Assembly: GCA_029961685.1 (NCBI GenBank)
Contig: JARWKL010000005.1
Coordinates: forward strand, 3,602,501-3,666,500
Reading direction: 5' to 3'
Length of the DNA stretch: 64,000 nt
Origin: Aristolochia californica
Lineage: Eukaryota > Streptophyta > Magnoliopsida > Piperales > Aristolochiaceae
Position numbers and translations under genes: made by a program. Below, one piece after another: positions 11,622-24,484 of the stretch; position 1 is the stretch's first letter; every line of letters begins with the position of its first letter. Below the pieces are notes generated by a model. That model saw nothing but the letters and a program-made list of their open reading frames with translations, searched no databases and was not told where the DNA came from.

Positions 11622-13369
11622 TGTACAATAATAAGTTTATTCTAACAAGCAATAATATAATGTCATCACATCAAACAGAAGAGATAGATGTCTAACCTGG
11701 GTTCCCCAGAACGAGTTGAGGGTATGCACAACAAAAGACAGTAAGTTCGCAACCAATGGCTGAGATGAAAGAATATGATCTGATATTCTGTGCTCCACTA
11801 GTCCAGCAATTATCTGCAATAAGGCACTTATTCATGTTATTTCAGATTCTGTGAACAAGAAGAAAGCAAGAGAAAATAAAGATACAGTTAGAACTGAACT
11901 GCTAACTTAAGAACATCAATTACTGAGTGGTTAAATGAGGTGAACACTTCAAAGCGTTGGGCATTTTTAAGGTTTACTGTGCATCTTCATGTAATCAATA
12001 ACCTTAGTCAGAATTAAAATCCATATAACTTGAAATAGAACCACAGAATCATACATTTGGAATAGTAATGAGAATGATTAGAAAATTTACATGTTCAACA
12101 AAAACCACTTCCGACTAGCAACAGATGTAGCATTGTTAACATCATTGAGGGTGAGAGAATGAGAAAATTTCAAAGCTTTTAAGCTGGTTAGTTGCCAATT
12201 GTATAACAGATGAAACAAACAAAAGATAATTACATTTCAAAACGTGTACTAATACCTGATAACGCAGATTTGCTGATGTTCCCAGAAAACAAGAATAAAT
12301 AACTGCTGTCTGAAAAATAGGAGATCTTTTGTTTCTTATTTTCTTGGTCACCTCTGGATTCAACAATTTACGAATGGCATTGAGAGCATTTGATGCTGCC
12401 ATAGCACTTACGCTAGAAATGAATCCAACCCCAGAAAGTTTAACACCTCCAAGGAGTACAGATGCAAGTCTATGACCCAAATTCCAGTCCTTTCCGGCTA
12501 TATTCTCTTGAAAGGCATTGTCTGGAATAGAACCCAAAATTCCCTTCAATGTCTCCAAGTTATTAGGAACAGAGGTCTCGTCAGCATATGAGAGGAAGGA
12601 CAAGGTTGGAGCAGGGAGCCACACGGTAAAAAAGTCGACAACAGTTCCCCTCAAAGTATCAGTGATTACATAGTCGAGTTCATCGAAGAAATTTTCTTTA
12701 CGCCTTTCATATTGTGCTAAAAGAGTTGTTGTTATGGATATGGCTTCTTCAATAGCCAATCTGTGTAGAAACTTGGGATCTGCCAATAGTCTTTCCCGGA
12801 AACCCTGAATTATTAAAATCAATATTCATAATAAATGACAGTAGATCAGCAAACAACAAATATATAAATGGCATGGGTAGAAAGCAGGCCATCTTTGGCC
12901 AAATCGTATATTGCAACAACAACAACAACAAAATATAAAACTGCCATCATTCCTAAAGTTCTAAAATATGGAATCCAGATGACCAACTTGGACAAGGTCA
13001 GAACCTCAGTACACCAAATTGATGATAATCGTTCTTATAAAACATGTTTTGAAGTAAATCCACAAGATTTGCTGGAGAAATCAACAAATAAAAAGAAAGT
13101 AATAATTTTAGATATATGTCACATACCTGGAATCGATGTGTAAGTTCTGCAATAAGAGGATACTGCTCAAGATCAAAGAAATTTTGTAGAACCTCAGGCG
13201 GTACCACACCAAGATCAAGCCCTTTCTGAAGGTCCTATTGTCAATGCAACAGCAGATATATAGCATATTCTACAGAAGAAACCACAAAAAAGCCCAAACA
13301 TGAGATGAATGTTCTTTGACAAAATGCATGCACAGAATTAACATTTAAACTCTCTAAGTCATGGTTGAA

Positions 13370-15790
13370 ACACCATTTTTTATTTCTTCGTGAACAACCT
13401 TTTGTTGACCCTTTCTAATCCAAAAAAGTATCTCAAAAAAGCAGATTATGGTGCTCAAAGTGAACTACAGATTGGAAACAGAACTCGTTGACTTGTCATG
13501 TTTAATAGACAGTATGAAACATGTTGAAATACTGGTACAAGGGTCTCCAAATAATACAAACAACCTCTCTCACACACGGAACCAATTGTCCTCTTCATTG
13601 CGAGATCCTAAAATAGACAATGAGTAGGATAAAATGTCAGAGAACAATTCATAGACTCAGTTAATTGACTCATTAACAACAAATTTAAGGGAAATTTAAA
13701 AACTAGTAAAGCAGACTGAGGAGACAAGAATGATGCAGGGTTAATAGTGCCAGCACCCTAGACTCAGGAAACAGACCCATCAACTAAATTTACTTGTTTC
13801 ATATGTGATGACTCTTTTATGTTAGAAAACAAAGATGACATACCTAACATGTGACCAATAACTCCAGAATAGATAACCCATGTACGGGAAGAAGACACAT
13901 GAAGAGCTGATTGTACCTGAAGTAGCTAGAGTAGCAGTAGGAGTAGGAGCATGAACTATAAATGCGATGAACCAACTGATAATTAAGGTAGATGCTGCAT
14001 AATTTGTTGTTGTTGCTGAAATAGTTGTTGTATCTCATCAACTCCTCTCGAGTGAACAAAAGCAACAACCTCTGATATCATTCCACTAGTTTCATGGCTG
14101 GTAGAGTTTGCCTAGGTAGGCTTTCCAAATTTTATCCAACATCTATCAGAGTAATGGTTATTTCGTCCACAATGGACACGTTTCCTCTTGGACTTACCAT
14201 CACCTCTGCCTCGACCTTTTCCTGAATTATCTTTGCCTCTACCTCTCCCAGAACCTGTCCGATCTTGAGACGGGTTTGTTGGGCTAGGACTAAGGCCCAA
14301 GGTATTAAGTGCAACAACATCTATCACTTTACCCCTTTTTTCTTCTTTAGATACCAAAGTTGTTTTTGTCCTCACAATTCTGTTAAAAGTAGTAGGTAAC
14401 GAGGGTACCTCTTCTGAAGCCAAGATCTGTGTCTTGATGCTGTCAAAGTCCCCACCTAGGCCATCAAGAAACTTCGCCACTAGTAGTTGGATATGTTGCT
14501 CCCTTAATTCCTGTTCATTCGTACTGAATGGATGATACACATTAATTTCCTACCAGAGTCTGAAAAATGCACTGTAATATTGTGTAACGGTCTTGTTACC
14601 CCTTTTTAAAGCAAGAAATTAGTGTACAATTCATAAAATCTGGAGAAATTGCTCTCTTGAGCATACAGATACTCCAAAGAAATCCACATAGTCTTTGTTG
14701 TTTCACAATGCATCACTTGATTCCTTAATGATGAGTCAATATTGTTGACAATCCAAGTTATAACTTGTTCGTCTTCAGCTTCCCAATCATCAGTCATTGG
14801 GATTGGAGGATCATCTTGTATGTACTTTGTCTGCCTTCTGACCTTCAAGAACATTCTCACTAACCAGGCCCAATTGAAATAATTTGGTCCTGTTAACTTC
14901 TCAGATGTCATAAACACAACATCTTTGCCATCAAATACACCCATATCTCTAGATGGTACATAAACTCACCCAAATCAGCCATAGAGTAAGTATAGAGTCA
15001 CCAAAAAATTCAATTTCAATATCCAAACACTTTTGCAAATTCCACAGATGTGGGCCCTACTTCGTAAAAAAATAGGGTTATGGCAAGAATGAGATGTGCG
15101 CAAGTAATATATGCTAAAATCAACACCATATATCAAATGGATAGAAGATCTTTCAAAAATAGACCACGATTAGGGTTGATGTCAGCATGCAGACTAATGA
15201 CGCAAGCACTGGTCTAGGGATAGGTGACGCACACCCCAAGATCTCTCAAAAGAAACCCTTTTTAGGGCAATCAAAGCTTGAATAATGCTTTAAAGGATGA
15301 TAGAACTAGTAACCCTAAGGTTATGGCAGAAGAAAATGAAGAAAAATTGAACTTTTACCAACCAAACACCAAGGAGATCTGAGAAAACCTTGATTTTGTG
15401 AAGACGTCCAGATAAAGAGGAGGTTTTCTAGCTAAGATGTACTCTCAGCAACAATCATTGCTTTGATACCATATCAAAAGTGTGAAAATCTAGAAAGAGA
15501 GAGAGAAGAGGAAGATAGAGAAAGAGAAAGAAGAGAGAAAAGATACCAAGCTCTGAATGAGCTGCGTTGGAGGTTTTGCATGACCACCAATGCTATTTAT
15601 TTAGATTTAAGTAATAATTTACAAAATAACAAAAATGCCCTTCTTACATAGAAAACACTTACTCCCTTATGACTCCCATTCTACTCTTCCTATGAATATA
15701 ATTTTTTTTACATAGACTAAATCAAACATGTTGAACAAGATAGGGCCATAATATAAAATATTTTATCATATAAAATGACCAAAATACCTT
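13370..15790 (-). mobile_element. Ty1/copia 5' half: LTR, PBS, gag, protease, pre-integrase
   Basis: Minus-strand order: a probable LTR at about 15481-15790, a PBS TGGTATCAAAGC (plus 15460-15471), then gag at 14606-14944 (LTGPNYFNWAWLVRMFLK) continuing after a frameshift at 14112-14540. The Gly/Arg-rich segment is followed by a zinc knuckle in which the first Cys is lost (RVHCGRNNHYSDRCW). Next come a degenerate protease near 13760-13880 (active-site DSG-type Asp replaced by Tyr) and a GAG_pre-integrase segment near 13530-13620 (MKRTIGSVCERGCLYYLE). Many stops; inactive. It lies in intron 3 of the RER5-like gene. Confidence 0.85.
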
Positions 15791-18180
15791 TGAGCTGATT
15801 TTCTCGCATATATTTATTTAGTGCTTCTATAGACAAATTGTCTCCTTGAGTAGTTAAGAGTGTGTTCTTGGGTTATTTGTGTGATCAAGAAGAATAAAAA
15901 TGTTGTGATCCAATTAAAAGAAAGACATATGTTTCCTCTGATGTAACATTTTTAGAAACCACCCCATACTTCACTCCTATAGATTTCATGGTCTTCATTC
16001 GATACGCCTATTGCTATGATGGATACGACTCCTGCAGGTTCAGCTCCTCTACTTCAGGTATGCAGTCGATGTTCTCGTTGCCTATTACCCGCACCGGTGC
16101 CTACTGACACTCCAATGCATGAGCTAGCTATTCAGACTAGCCACCTTCTTCTTTATTTGCAGGTTCAATTGCATCTGACTTGGATCTTCTTTATTAGCCT
16201 TAGGAAAGGTACACGGTCGTGTACCTCTCAACCTATCTCTTAATATGTGTTTTGATTCCTTGTCCTCGTCATACAAATTATTTGCTATGTCGTTGTCCAT
16301 GTCTTCTATTCTTCATTCGGTGCAGGATGTTATGACTTTGCCTAAGTGAAAATGAGTTATGTATGAGGAGATGGATTCTTGGTATCTCAAGGTACTAGGA
16401 GTTTTTATGACCCACCACCACCTTTAGGTGTGGCAGTTGTGAGGTGTCGTTGGGGTCTATACAATTAAATATAAGGTTGTAGGACCATTGAGCAGTATAA
16501 GGGTAAATTAGTAGCCAAAGGTCAAACGTTTAGTGTTGATGTATTTGAAATTTTTACCTATGGCTCGATTCATTTATGTTCATATCTTGATTTTTTAGGC
16601 AATTAATCAATGATGGCCCTATTCGAGCTGGATTTCAAGAATGCATTCCTCTACGGAGACTTAAAGGAGGAACTATACATGGAGTAACCTCGAGAATATA
16701 TTGCTCAAGGGGAAATAGAGAAGGTTTGTCAGTTCAAGAGAGTCATTATGGGCTTAAACAAAGCCTTAGAGTATGGTTTGAAAATTTTAGCACTGTGGTG
16801 ATGAGATTTGGTTTTTGTAGAAGTCATTATGACCATAATGTTTTTGTACTGAAAAGGAAGACTGGTATGATTATCTTAGTGGTGTATGTTTATGATATCA
16901 TCCTATCTGGAAGTGACTTAGAAAGAATTGAGGATGTAGAAAAGTATTTGGTCACTCACTTTCAAACCAAGGATTTGGGATAGCTGAAATATTTCCTTGG
17001 AATTGAAGTGGCTGGCAATAAGAAGAGAGTTGTTCTTTCTCAGAGGAAGTACATTGTGGATATGTTATAGGAGAATGTCTCTGGGGTGCCAAACCAATGG
17101 ATACTCCCATGGAGGTAAATGTTGATCTTCATAACTCTCATTTCCTATACTCAAAGACAAGACTCAGTATAGACGCCTAGTAGGCGATTTGATTTATGCT
17201 ATAGTGACTAAGCCCGATATAACTTTTGCAGTGGTAGTAAGAAGGTTTAAGGAAAACCCAACACTAATACAGTTAGAAGCAGCTTAGAGGATCTTAAAAT
17301 ATTTGAAAGGTACTCCTGGGAAAGGCCTACGGTATATTCAAAATAGGAAGATTGACGTTATGGGATATTTTGATGCAAATTATGTGGTGTACAAAACGAA
17401 TAGGCGATCTACCACCCGTTACTGTTGTTTTGTTGATGGTAACTTGGTGAATTGGAAGAGTAAGAAACAAGTTATAGTGGCTAGATACAATGCCAAGGCA
17501 GAGTACAGGGTAATGGCTCACATAGTCAATGAGCTTATGTGGGTCAAATCTGTTTTGGTTGAATTTGGATTTCCGATTTCAGAACCTATAACTATGAAGT
17601 GTGACAATCAGGCACCTACATTTATAACAAGTAACTCAATATTCCACAAAAGCTAAACACATAGAGATAGATTGTCACTTCATAAGAGATGTTATTATGC
17701 AAGGGAAAGTCGTCACTCCCAATGTTAAATCCTCAAAGCAACTTGGAGATGTCTCACTAAACCCCTTGGAAGGCGTGAGCATTTAGTATTCTATGACAAG
17801 CTGGGATTGTTTGATATTTTCTCTCCAGCTTGAAGGTGAATGTTAAAATATAGTACAAGAATAATTTGGTCATTTGACCATTACATATGGCAGTCACATA
17901 GTTCCAGCTTGTTAGGCTAACTATCATCTATCTGTCCAAAATTAGATTGAATTCTAGTGTGTATTGTAAGAGATATAAACATCTTTGTACTCAAGGGTAT
18001 TATGGTTCTTTACTATAATTTTTACTTAAGTGATAGAAAAAAAAATTAGGCTTGAGTTTTCAGACCTAATTCAGAGGAGCCTTCTCATCACTGCTTTCTC
18101 CATCTTCTCTCCTCTCTTCCCTCTTCTCTATTTCTTCCTGTTTCTCCTTACTCTCACCTTTCTTCAAAACACAAATATCA
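15790..18180 (+). mobile_element. Ty1/copia 3' half: integrase C-end, RT, RNase H, LTR
   Basis: Plus-strand order: integrase C-terminal VFLGY...KTYVSSDVTFLETTPYFT near 15850-15980; reverse transcriptase FELDFKNAFLYGDLKEELYM near 16620-16690 and the stretch to 16983; RNase H 17303-17656 (VVYKTNRRSTTRYCCFV, WKSKKQ). After the polyprotein end an LTR starts TGTTAAAATATAG at 17841 and runs to about 18180. Several stops; inactive. It carries the domains missing from the neighbouring minus-strand half. Confidence 0.85.
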
Positions 18181-19055
18181 ATGTAGAAGTATAAATCGTT
18201 TCTCAGCTCCTCTAACAGCTAAGGCAGGCATTTTCTGTAAAGTCAGCTGTTAATTAACCTCAAAAAGAATTTGTGGGTATTTTTATATGTCAACCACCTC
18301 CCACAGACAGAAATCTTTCCACTCATTTATTTAACACATCTAAAGGGCCAAACAGAAAGAATTTCTTGGAGCAAGCAAAATACAGATTCAGAAGCTTTTT
18401 AAGGCAATCAAAAGTTGGATAGCTGAAATGAGCCATAAAAGTATAGCAAACAGGAAGAACCATCATAGGTCAAAAATATAATAGGCCTTTTTTTTCAGAA
18501 ATAAATCTTAGGCAATTCACTAACCTGAGGTAGAGCATCTCTCTTTCATCCTGCTGCATTCATTACTCGAGCAATTTCAGCACGGTCAAAACAATTCCTA
18601 CTGCAAGGTCTAGCAGCAGAATACCATAAGAAATCAGCAACAGGGACTTCTCCTTCTCTTCGAATATCAAACCTTTCGGGGTTAAGCAATATTACAGATT
18701 GGTTTTTATTTTGTAACTTTTTTGAAACTCTAGCCGGCACACCAATCCCTCTCGATCCATACACTACATGGCTTGCACCTGTTACGACTATTAGCATACC
18801 AGATGAACCCCCTTCAAGGGTGGCTTGCAAGATTATTTGGGACATTGTGTAATCCTCAACAACTCTCGCTTGAGCAGATAGATATGAACTGGGACCAAAA
18901 GGCACTGCTGGATTTGGTGACATCATATCCACTGATGACCTGTGAGCAATACCTGTAAACCCGGCAATGAATCCAGAGCCAGCTGGGGGAGTATAGGTCT
19001 TGCGTTCTGCCTTAGAAAGACCATGAATTCCTTCAGCTTGAACAGTTCTTATAAC

Positions 19056-19854
19056 CTATTCAGCAAACAAAGGAGACACAGAATACATGCGAAAAAGCAA
19101 ATCAGAAGAGAATGATGTAACAAAGGTAAATAATTAATAGAAGGAATGTAACACTAGGTTGTCCAATTCACATGGCAAAAGGTAACTTGAAAACGTAGTT
19201 CTCTAAGCATTTCCTTAAAGGAGGCAAAAAAGGTGGAGCATTGGAATAATCATTTGAAATCTGGACAACAAAAAGAGGGGACGCCAGAATAAAAGTGATA
19301 TAACCGATCAACTTCGCAAAAATTGTTTACAAATGTTGTCTATCACAATTCACAGCTTTATTTTAGACTTCAATGACATGCTCTATTAGTCAATAACAAC
19401 CTTCACAGTCTTAAAGCACAACCTACAAAACAAGAATGAAAAATATTGATGAAAAAAATCCAAGGAACAATGTGCATTAGTATGCAAGGACTAGTTAAAC
19501 ATTTTGTTTTCTTGAACAAATGGTATTATTGTAATAATAAAAATACAATGTAATTACAATGGTAGGGGAAGAGGAAAGCCCTCAAGCCCCTAACGTGAGA
19601 GAGACCTCTTCAGCAAGAAGACTAGATAAACATATGAATCTCATTGTCCCAAGCTTCCAGCTACTCAATTTTAAAGGTCAAACACAAGCTTTAGTGCCCA
19701 AATTCCCAGCAGTGTCGGTACGAGTGGAAATTTAATACCTACCCCAATACAAAGAAATGCACATCAGGAAAACTATAAGCAAGAATACTTCAAATCAGTC
19801 ACTATTCTACATTCTACATAAATATATGTGTATTAAACTAGTTTAGAAGCATAC
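19056..19854. other. Intron 2 of the RER5-like gene
   Basis: About 800 bases. The stretch from 19495 on, T-rich then AATGGTAGGGGAAGAGG, resembles an antisense LINE 3' end. No coding signal. Confidence 0.4.
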
Positions 19855-20329
19855 CTTGGGTGGAGTGCCACAGGCAACAAGTCGAACTCCATTATCACGA
19901 CAATAATTTAATATGGGTTCATACTCCTGCCAGCTTGCAGCGGCCAGTGCAAGGTAAATGACTTTAAGCTTTCACCATCAATCCTGGCAAATGATACAAG
20001 TCCAATTACAGGAAAACACGGGATTCTTTTCTGTTCTTAGGAGTGGTGTCTACTCTCATTGGATCATAAGTTTGTCCACAAGATTTTTTTGTGCATAAAC
20101 AAGAACTACCAATCACTATCAATTGCCTAGCTTTGATAACATTCCCACCAAAAGAAAATAGACAGCAGTGAAGAAAAAAATAATAATAACGAGACAGGAA
20201 AACACTTTTTTTTTTTATAAAGATGTATTTATATATATTAGCAAGAAAAAAATACAAAGGAAGAGAGAGCAGATAAAGGATGTTCAGTGAGTGGAATAAA
20301 TCAGCATAGCAGGATCAAATAATTCTCTT

Positions 20330-21375
20330 GGATTGCAAGATACAGACTCAAAAGGCTTCTTAAAAGGGCATGAACTCCTCATTCATAGCCCTATTACCAA
20401 GAAGGATGGTGCTCAACCCCCAAAATGTTTTAGAACTATAAGTCTAATATCAAGGCACTACAAGCTCATATTGCAACAAGTCTGAGAAAGCACTACCAGA
20501 GGTGATAAGTTAAAACCAATCAGTTTTCTTAAAAGGGCGGCAAATGCTTGATACATCAATCACAGTGCATGATCTGATTCACTTAAAAAGAAGGGGCTGC
20601 ATGGCTTGCACTAAAACTAGGCCTTGAAAAAGCATTTGTCAGAGTTAGTTGGGAATTCCTAGACTTCTTAATGCTGAAATGAGCTTTAAGAACCAATAGA
20701 GAGGACAGATCAAGTGCTGCATCTAATCAGCCCAGCTCTTGGTCCTCATAAACGGAACAGCAAAGGGCCTCTTCAGAAGTACCCAGGGGCTTAGATAGGG
20801 TAATCCATCATCACCACAGCTATTCAACACTTAAAGTGAAGCATAATGTACCATGGTCTACAAAGGCCAAACCAAGGATGGATTGCAGGTTTCAGCTCAG
20901 GGGGGGAACTGAATTTAGAGGGCCCATTATGCAATTTGTTGATAATACGATCATATTATGTGAAGGACAGTGTGATCAGGTCATCAAAAGGGCATCACTA
21001 AATCTATATGAACTCATGTCTGGCCAGAAAGTGAGCTGAAGAAAATCAGGGCTTCTAGGGGTCAACATCAGCAAATAAATGGAATCCAACATAGCACAGG
21101 TACTCTGCTGTTCTCCCATGAAACTCTCAAGTACATACTTGGGTTTACCACTCTTTATTGGCAGAGCAAGTAAAAATCTATGGCAACCAATGATAGATCG
21201 TCACGAAAGAAGGCCGGACTCTTGGAAGGGGCAGATGCCTTCTCAAGCTGGCAGAGCTATATTAGAAAAAGGCTTACTAGTCGGAATACCAAATTATTTC
21301 CTATCCTGATACCATGCTCAACAAGCATTGTTGCTAAATTGGAACCCATCCAATGTCAAGTTTCGATTGTGTAGC
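20330..21375 (+). mobile_element. L1-type LINE reverse transcriptase, first part
   Basis: Degenerate plant LINE RT read through several frames: PITKKDGAQPPKCFRTISLI, then GLEKAFVRVSWEFLDFL, then a GLR(stop)GNPSSPQLFN version of the RQGDPLSP motif. Next is FVDNTIILCEG in place of the (Y/F)ADD active site, and then STYLGLPLFIGRASKNLWQP. Interrupted at 21376 by a hAT-like insertion. It lies antisense to the host gene in intron 1. Confidence 0.85.
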
Positions 21376-22131
21376 AGTACTAGGGTGGCACTGAGCCAAA
21401 CCGACTTGCAAGCCGCTCAAGCTCGGTTTGAAAAAGCTCGGCTCACTTGAGTTTTTACTTGAGCCTCGCTCAAGCTCAAACTTGGAATAAGGCTTTTTAG
21501 GTATAAGAAACCGAACTGGAGATTTTCCTAGTTTGGCTTGTCAACTCGTGAGCCTACTCATTAGCAAAACTTTTCTTATGAAAATACCCTTTACCCTAAT
21601 TGCTCTTGTCAGCTCCCTCTTTAGTTGGTTGATGATTACTCTTATTTACCTCAAACCTCAAAGACTATCGGCCATTCAGCCCTTTCGTATCCTTCAACAT
21701 CCAATGTTGATGGAGAAGTTTGATCTTTCTATTAGGTCTATTAAGAGGTTATTGTACATTAGTATGCTCCATCACAAAATCTTGCACCCCTCTACAATAG
21801 TGTGCGGTTCAATGATACTAATCTCATCACCAAATTCTCTCTATTTATTTTTGTAGCTTTAAATGTATATTGAGCTTGAACTTGGCCCGAGCACGAGCTT
21901 GAACTCGTTTAAAATTTTCAAACTTGAACTTGAGTTCAATTTAAGGCTTGACGCTGAGTTCGAGCTTGAGTCTTAAAGTCAAAACAAAGGTTTGAGTTTC
22001 ACTCATTTAAAATTTTCGAGCTCAAGCTCGAGTTCACTTTAAGGCTCGACGCTGAGCTGAAGCTTGAGTCTTAAAGTCAAGACAAGCTCAAACCTGCACA
22101 GGTTTGAGCTTCACTCGACATGATGCCGCCC
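21376..22131. mobile_element. Non-autonomous hAT-like transposon
   Basis: 756 bases with terminal AGGGTGGCA on the left and TGCCGCCCCT on the right (imperfect inverted repeats of hAT type). It is flanked by AGCAGTAC and GGTAGTAC, a 6/8 match to an 8-base target duplication. The interior is rich in AAGCTCG/GAGCTTGAG repeats and has no transposase frame. The LINE reading frame resumes directly after it. Confidence 0.75.
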
Positions 22132-22930
22132 CTTGGTAGTACAAACCAATTTGAGTACCCAGTGATTCAACGGAACCAGGTATATCAAAGAAAAAAGGAC
22201 GGTGGGCTGGGGATCAAGCACATAAAACTAATGAACACAGCACCGTTGGCAAGACGGATATGGAGGTGTGCTTCAGATAGAGGCTCTCTATGGAGAATGG
22301 TTACAGGGAAGCAGTACAGATCTAACCAAATCCCACAGAATATCCTGCACTAGAAAAGTAATCCTGAAGGAAAAATAAAAATTTCAGCAGAATTTTAGGC
22401 CCTGTGCTAGAGGGGGGAGGCACAGTAGCTTTCTCGCTGGACATCTGGGTAGGAGAAAGGTCACTAAAACAAGAGTTTCCAAGGCTATACACATTGGCAA
22501 GAACCTCACACCTCACAGAATTACAAGCAAAATCAAATGGGGAAACAATGGTTGGAACTTCAACTTCCAAAGAAATTTAAATAATGCAGAAGTGGCTGAT
22601 GTCACCAACCTCTTGAAACTGCTGGACTCGGAATTCCTTTCTGACAAAAAAGAAGATGAACCCCTGTTCTTCAGGCACTTTCAAAGTGGCCCCGTACTAT
22701 AGTCTTGAAAAGCAGCAGGCCCCGCTCAGTTCAACTAAGGGTGCCAGCCTAGCATGGCAGCAAATGGAATCAAACAGGGCTGCAGTTCATATGGGTAGCA
22801 GGACATGGTAAAATTCTTGCATGTGAAGAAATATCTAAAAGGGCAGCAACAGTCACTATAAAATAAATAACCATGGGACGGTTGTCTCCTCGTGGAATGG
22901 TTTTCTATTCAATAACAGACAACGAAAGGT
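22132..22930 (+). mobile_element. L1-type LINE, second part after the hAT insertion
   Basis: Continues the LINE: KKDGGLGIKHIKLMNTAPLA, RIWRCASDRGSLWRMV, then LDIWVGERSLKQEFPRLYTL. This is the usual segment between RT and the zf-RVT region. Full of stops. The 3' end is near 22.9 kb. Confidence 0.82.
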
Positions 22931-23696
22931 ACTACTCTTGACATTTTTTATGTCGAACGCATATTTTGCATCCCAAAGTAACACAAATACAAAGTAAAAG
23001 CCCCAGCTAAAGAAAAGAGAGGAAAATAGAACAATACCTGAGTTATCCCACTAACCTTCCATCCATGAATTGATTTAGCTGCTTCTGCAGAGTGCATGGA
23101 AAAATTTCCAAAGCCAAAGAAACTGGACGTCCTAGCTCAATGCATTTATTCGTCAAATTTCTCACGATTTCCAGCTCAAGATCCCTATCATCACGAACAG
23201 GTACCTGTTCTGATTCCCCTAAATAGACGACGCGTGCACTCAAAAGCTTCTGCCAAATCCTCTGCTTATCCTTCCCAATCGCCATAGGCTCTCCGCTAGC
23301 TGCCGCATCATAAATCCTAGAAGTAATCACATCTTCGTTACTCTTCCCCTCCGGCACCGTTTGTCCCTTCTCATCTTCTACGGTTGCGACAACTGCCTCC
23401 GACGACTTCTTCGTCGATTTTTCCTCCGCTCCAGCAGCAGCAGAGAATATGGACGAGGCTCCAACGGCGAGAAAAGGCGCGAGAAGTACATCCCTCCGCT
23501 TTCTGACGCATGAAATGCTAGTTTCACTAGAAGACTCCTCATTTCCAGCAGTAACACGACACAGACGGACAGTAAGGATTCGATGCGGGAGACACCGCCT
23601 TGACATTCGTCGGATATTTAGACTCTCCAGAGAGCATCGCGGATTAAGTGAACCATTGGGCCGCGACAAGAAGAGCTTGAGAGTGTCAATGGTCAT

Positions 23697-24484
23697 CTTC
23701 CCCGGCGACGAGGCACGTTAAGACGCCGTGGTCCTCATCAATACGTGCTTTCATAGGGAGTCAATAGTTCTACGGCATGCTAGCAAAACTTGCATAGTTC
23801 GTTTATGACTCGTAGTGGCTCGGTTCTAATCGTTCGGACCGGTTCAGTGGGAGATCAATCTTGTAGAGCCGCATCGTGTCAGGTTATTGAGCAGCCCAAA
23901 CCGTCTCGAATATTTAAGATTTGATCAATTTTTTCAAATTAATATGTTGCATTAAATATTAAATATATAATAAAAAATGTATCCGTATAAGATGCTAATA
24001 AATATCATCATTCTAATTGCCAAGCAATTCATATCGACCCGACCCGACCCAAGCCAACTGCAGACGGCTGAAGATCCCGGTCAGACAAAAGGTTTTGGCG
24101 AGCTATGGTACTTGCGTTTGACTAGTCTTCTGTCTAAGTTCTCATTTATCTCCTCTTTATATTATTTATTTTAATATTTTCAAACTTTCATACGTGGTTG
24201 GAATTTAGGATATGGATTTATTTATTTTGCTCAAAACTGTCAATTAATCACGTAGACCACATTCTCCTCGTGTGGCCCTTCTTAGTCACCCGTTCACTCC
24301 CACATATAACAAATGGAAGGGGGTCGAACTCCCAATCTAGCTCGGGCGCGGCTCGGTCTCGGCGGGATTTGTGGTCACATCCTTACATATTTTTATTTGT
24401 TCTTTTCTAATAATCCTAAATCCGAAATATGCTACCATTTATATTAACCAACACTGGTCAAATGAGGTCAAAAGAAGTTCATCG
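23697..24484. other. Upstream region of the RER5-like gene
   Basis: Contains the probable promoter of the minus-strand gene starting at 23696. No clear TATA box. Near 24320 GGTCGAACTCCC resembles a pol III B box, but no matching tRNA fold was seen. Confidence 0.35.

Larger units (their letters stand above)
7502..23696 (-). pseudogene. RER5: RETICULATA-RELATED 5/6-like gene (DUF399 + DUF3411), disrupted
   Basis: Seven exons on the minus strand: 23056-23696, 19855-19983, 18525-19055, 13127-13234, 12256-12804, 11697-11813 and 7502-7669. All have GT-AG borders. The full length would be about 747 residues, close to the known plant proteins. The order is a plastid-type transit region, then a ChaN-like DUF399 domain ([32 protein letters not shown]), then the membrane DUF3411 domain ([60 protein letters not shown]). 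Family members act at the chloroplast envelope and affect mesophyll development. Two lesions break the frame. One base is missing in exon 2 near 19933-19935, leading to a stop at 19908-19910. An in-frame TGA at 18546-18548 sits where relatives carry Arg. Elsewhere the sequence is well conserved, so loss is recent or the lesions are sequence errors. Identity is firm; functional status is open. Confidence 0.9.

Noticed and set aside
18546..18548. TGA as a programmed readthrough or selenocysteine codon
   Set aside because: Plants do not make selenoproteins, no readthrough context is evident, and an upstream frameshift already breaks the frame.
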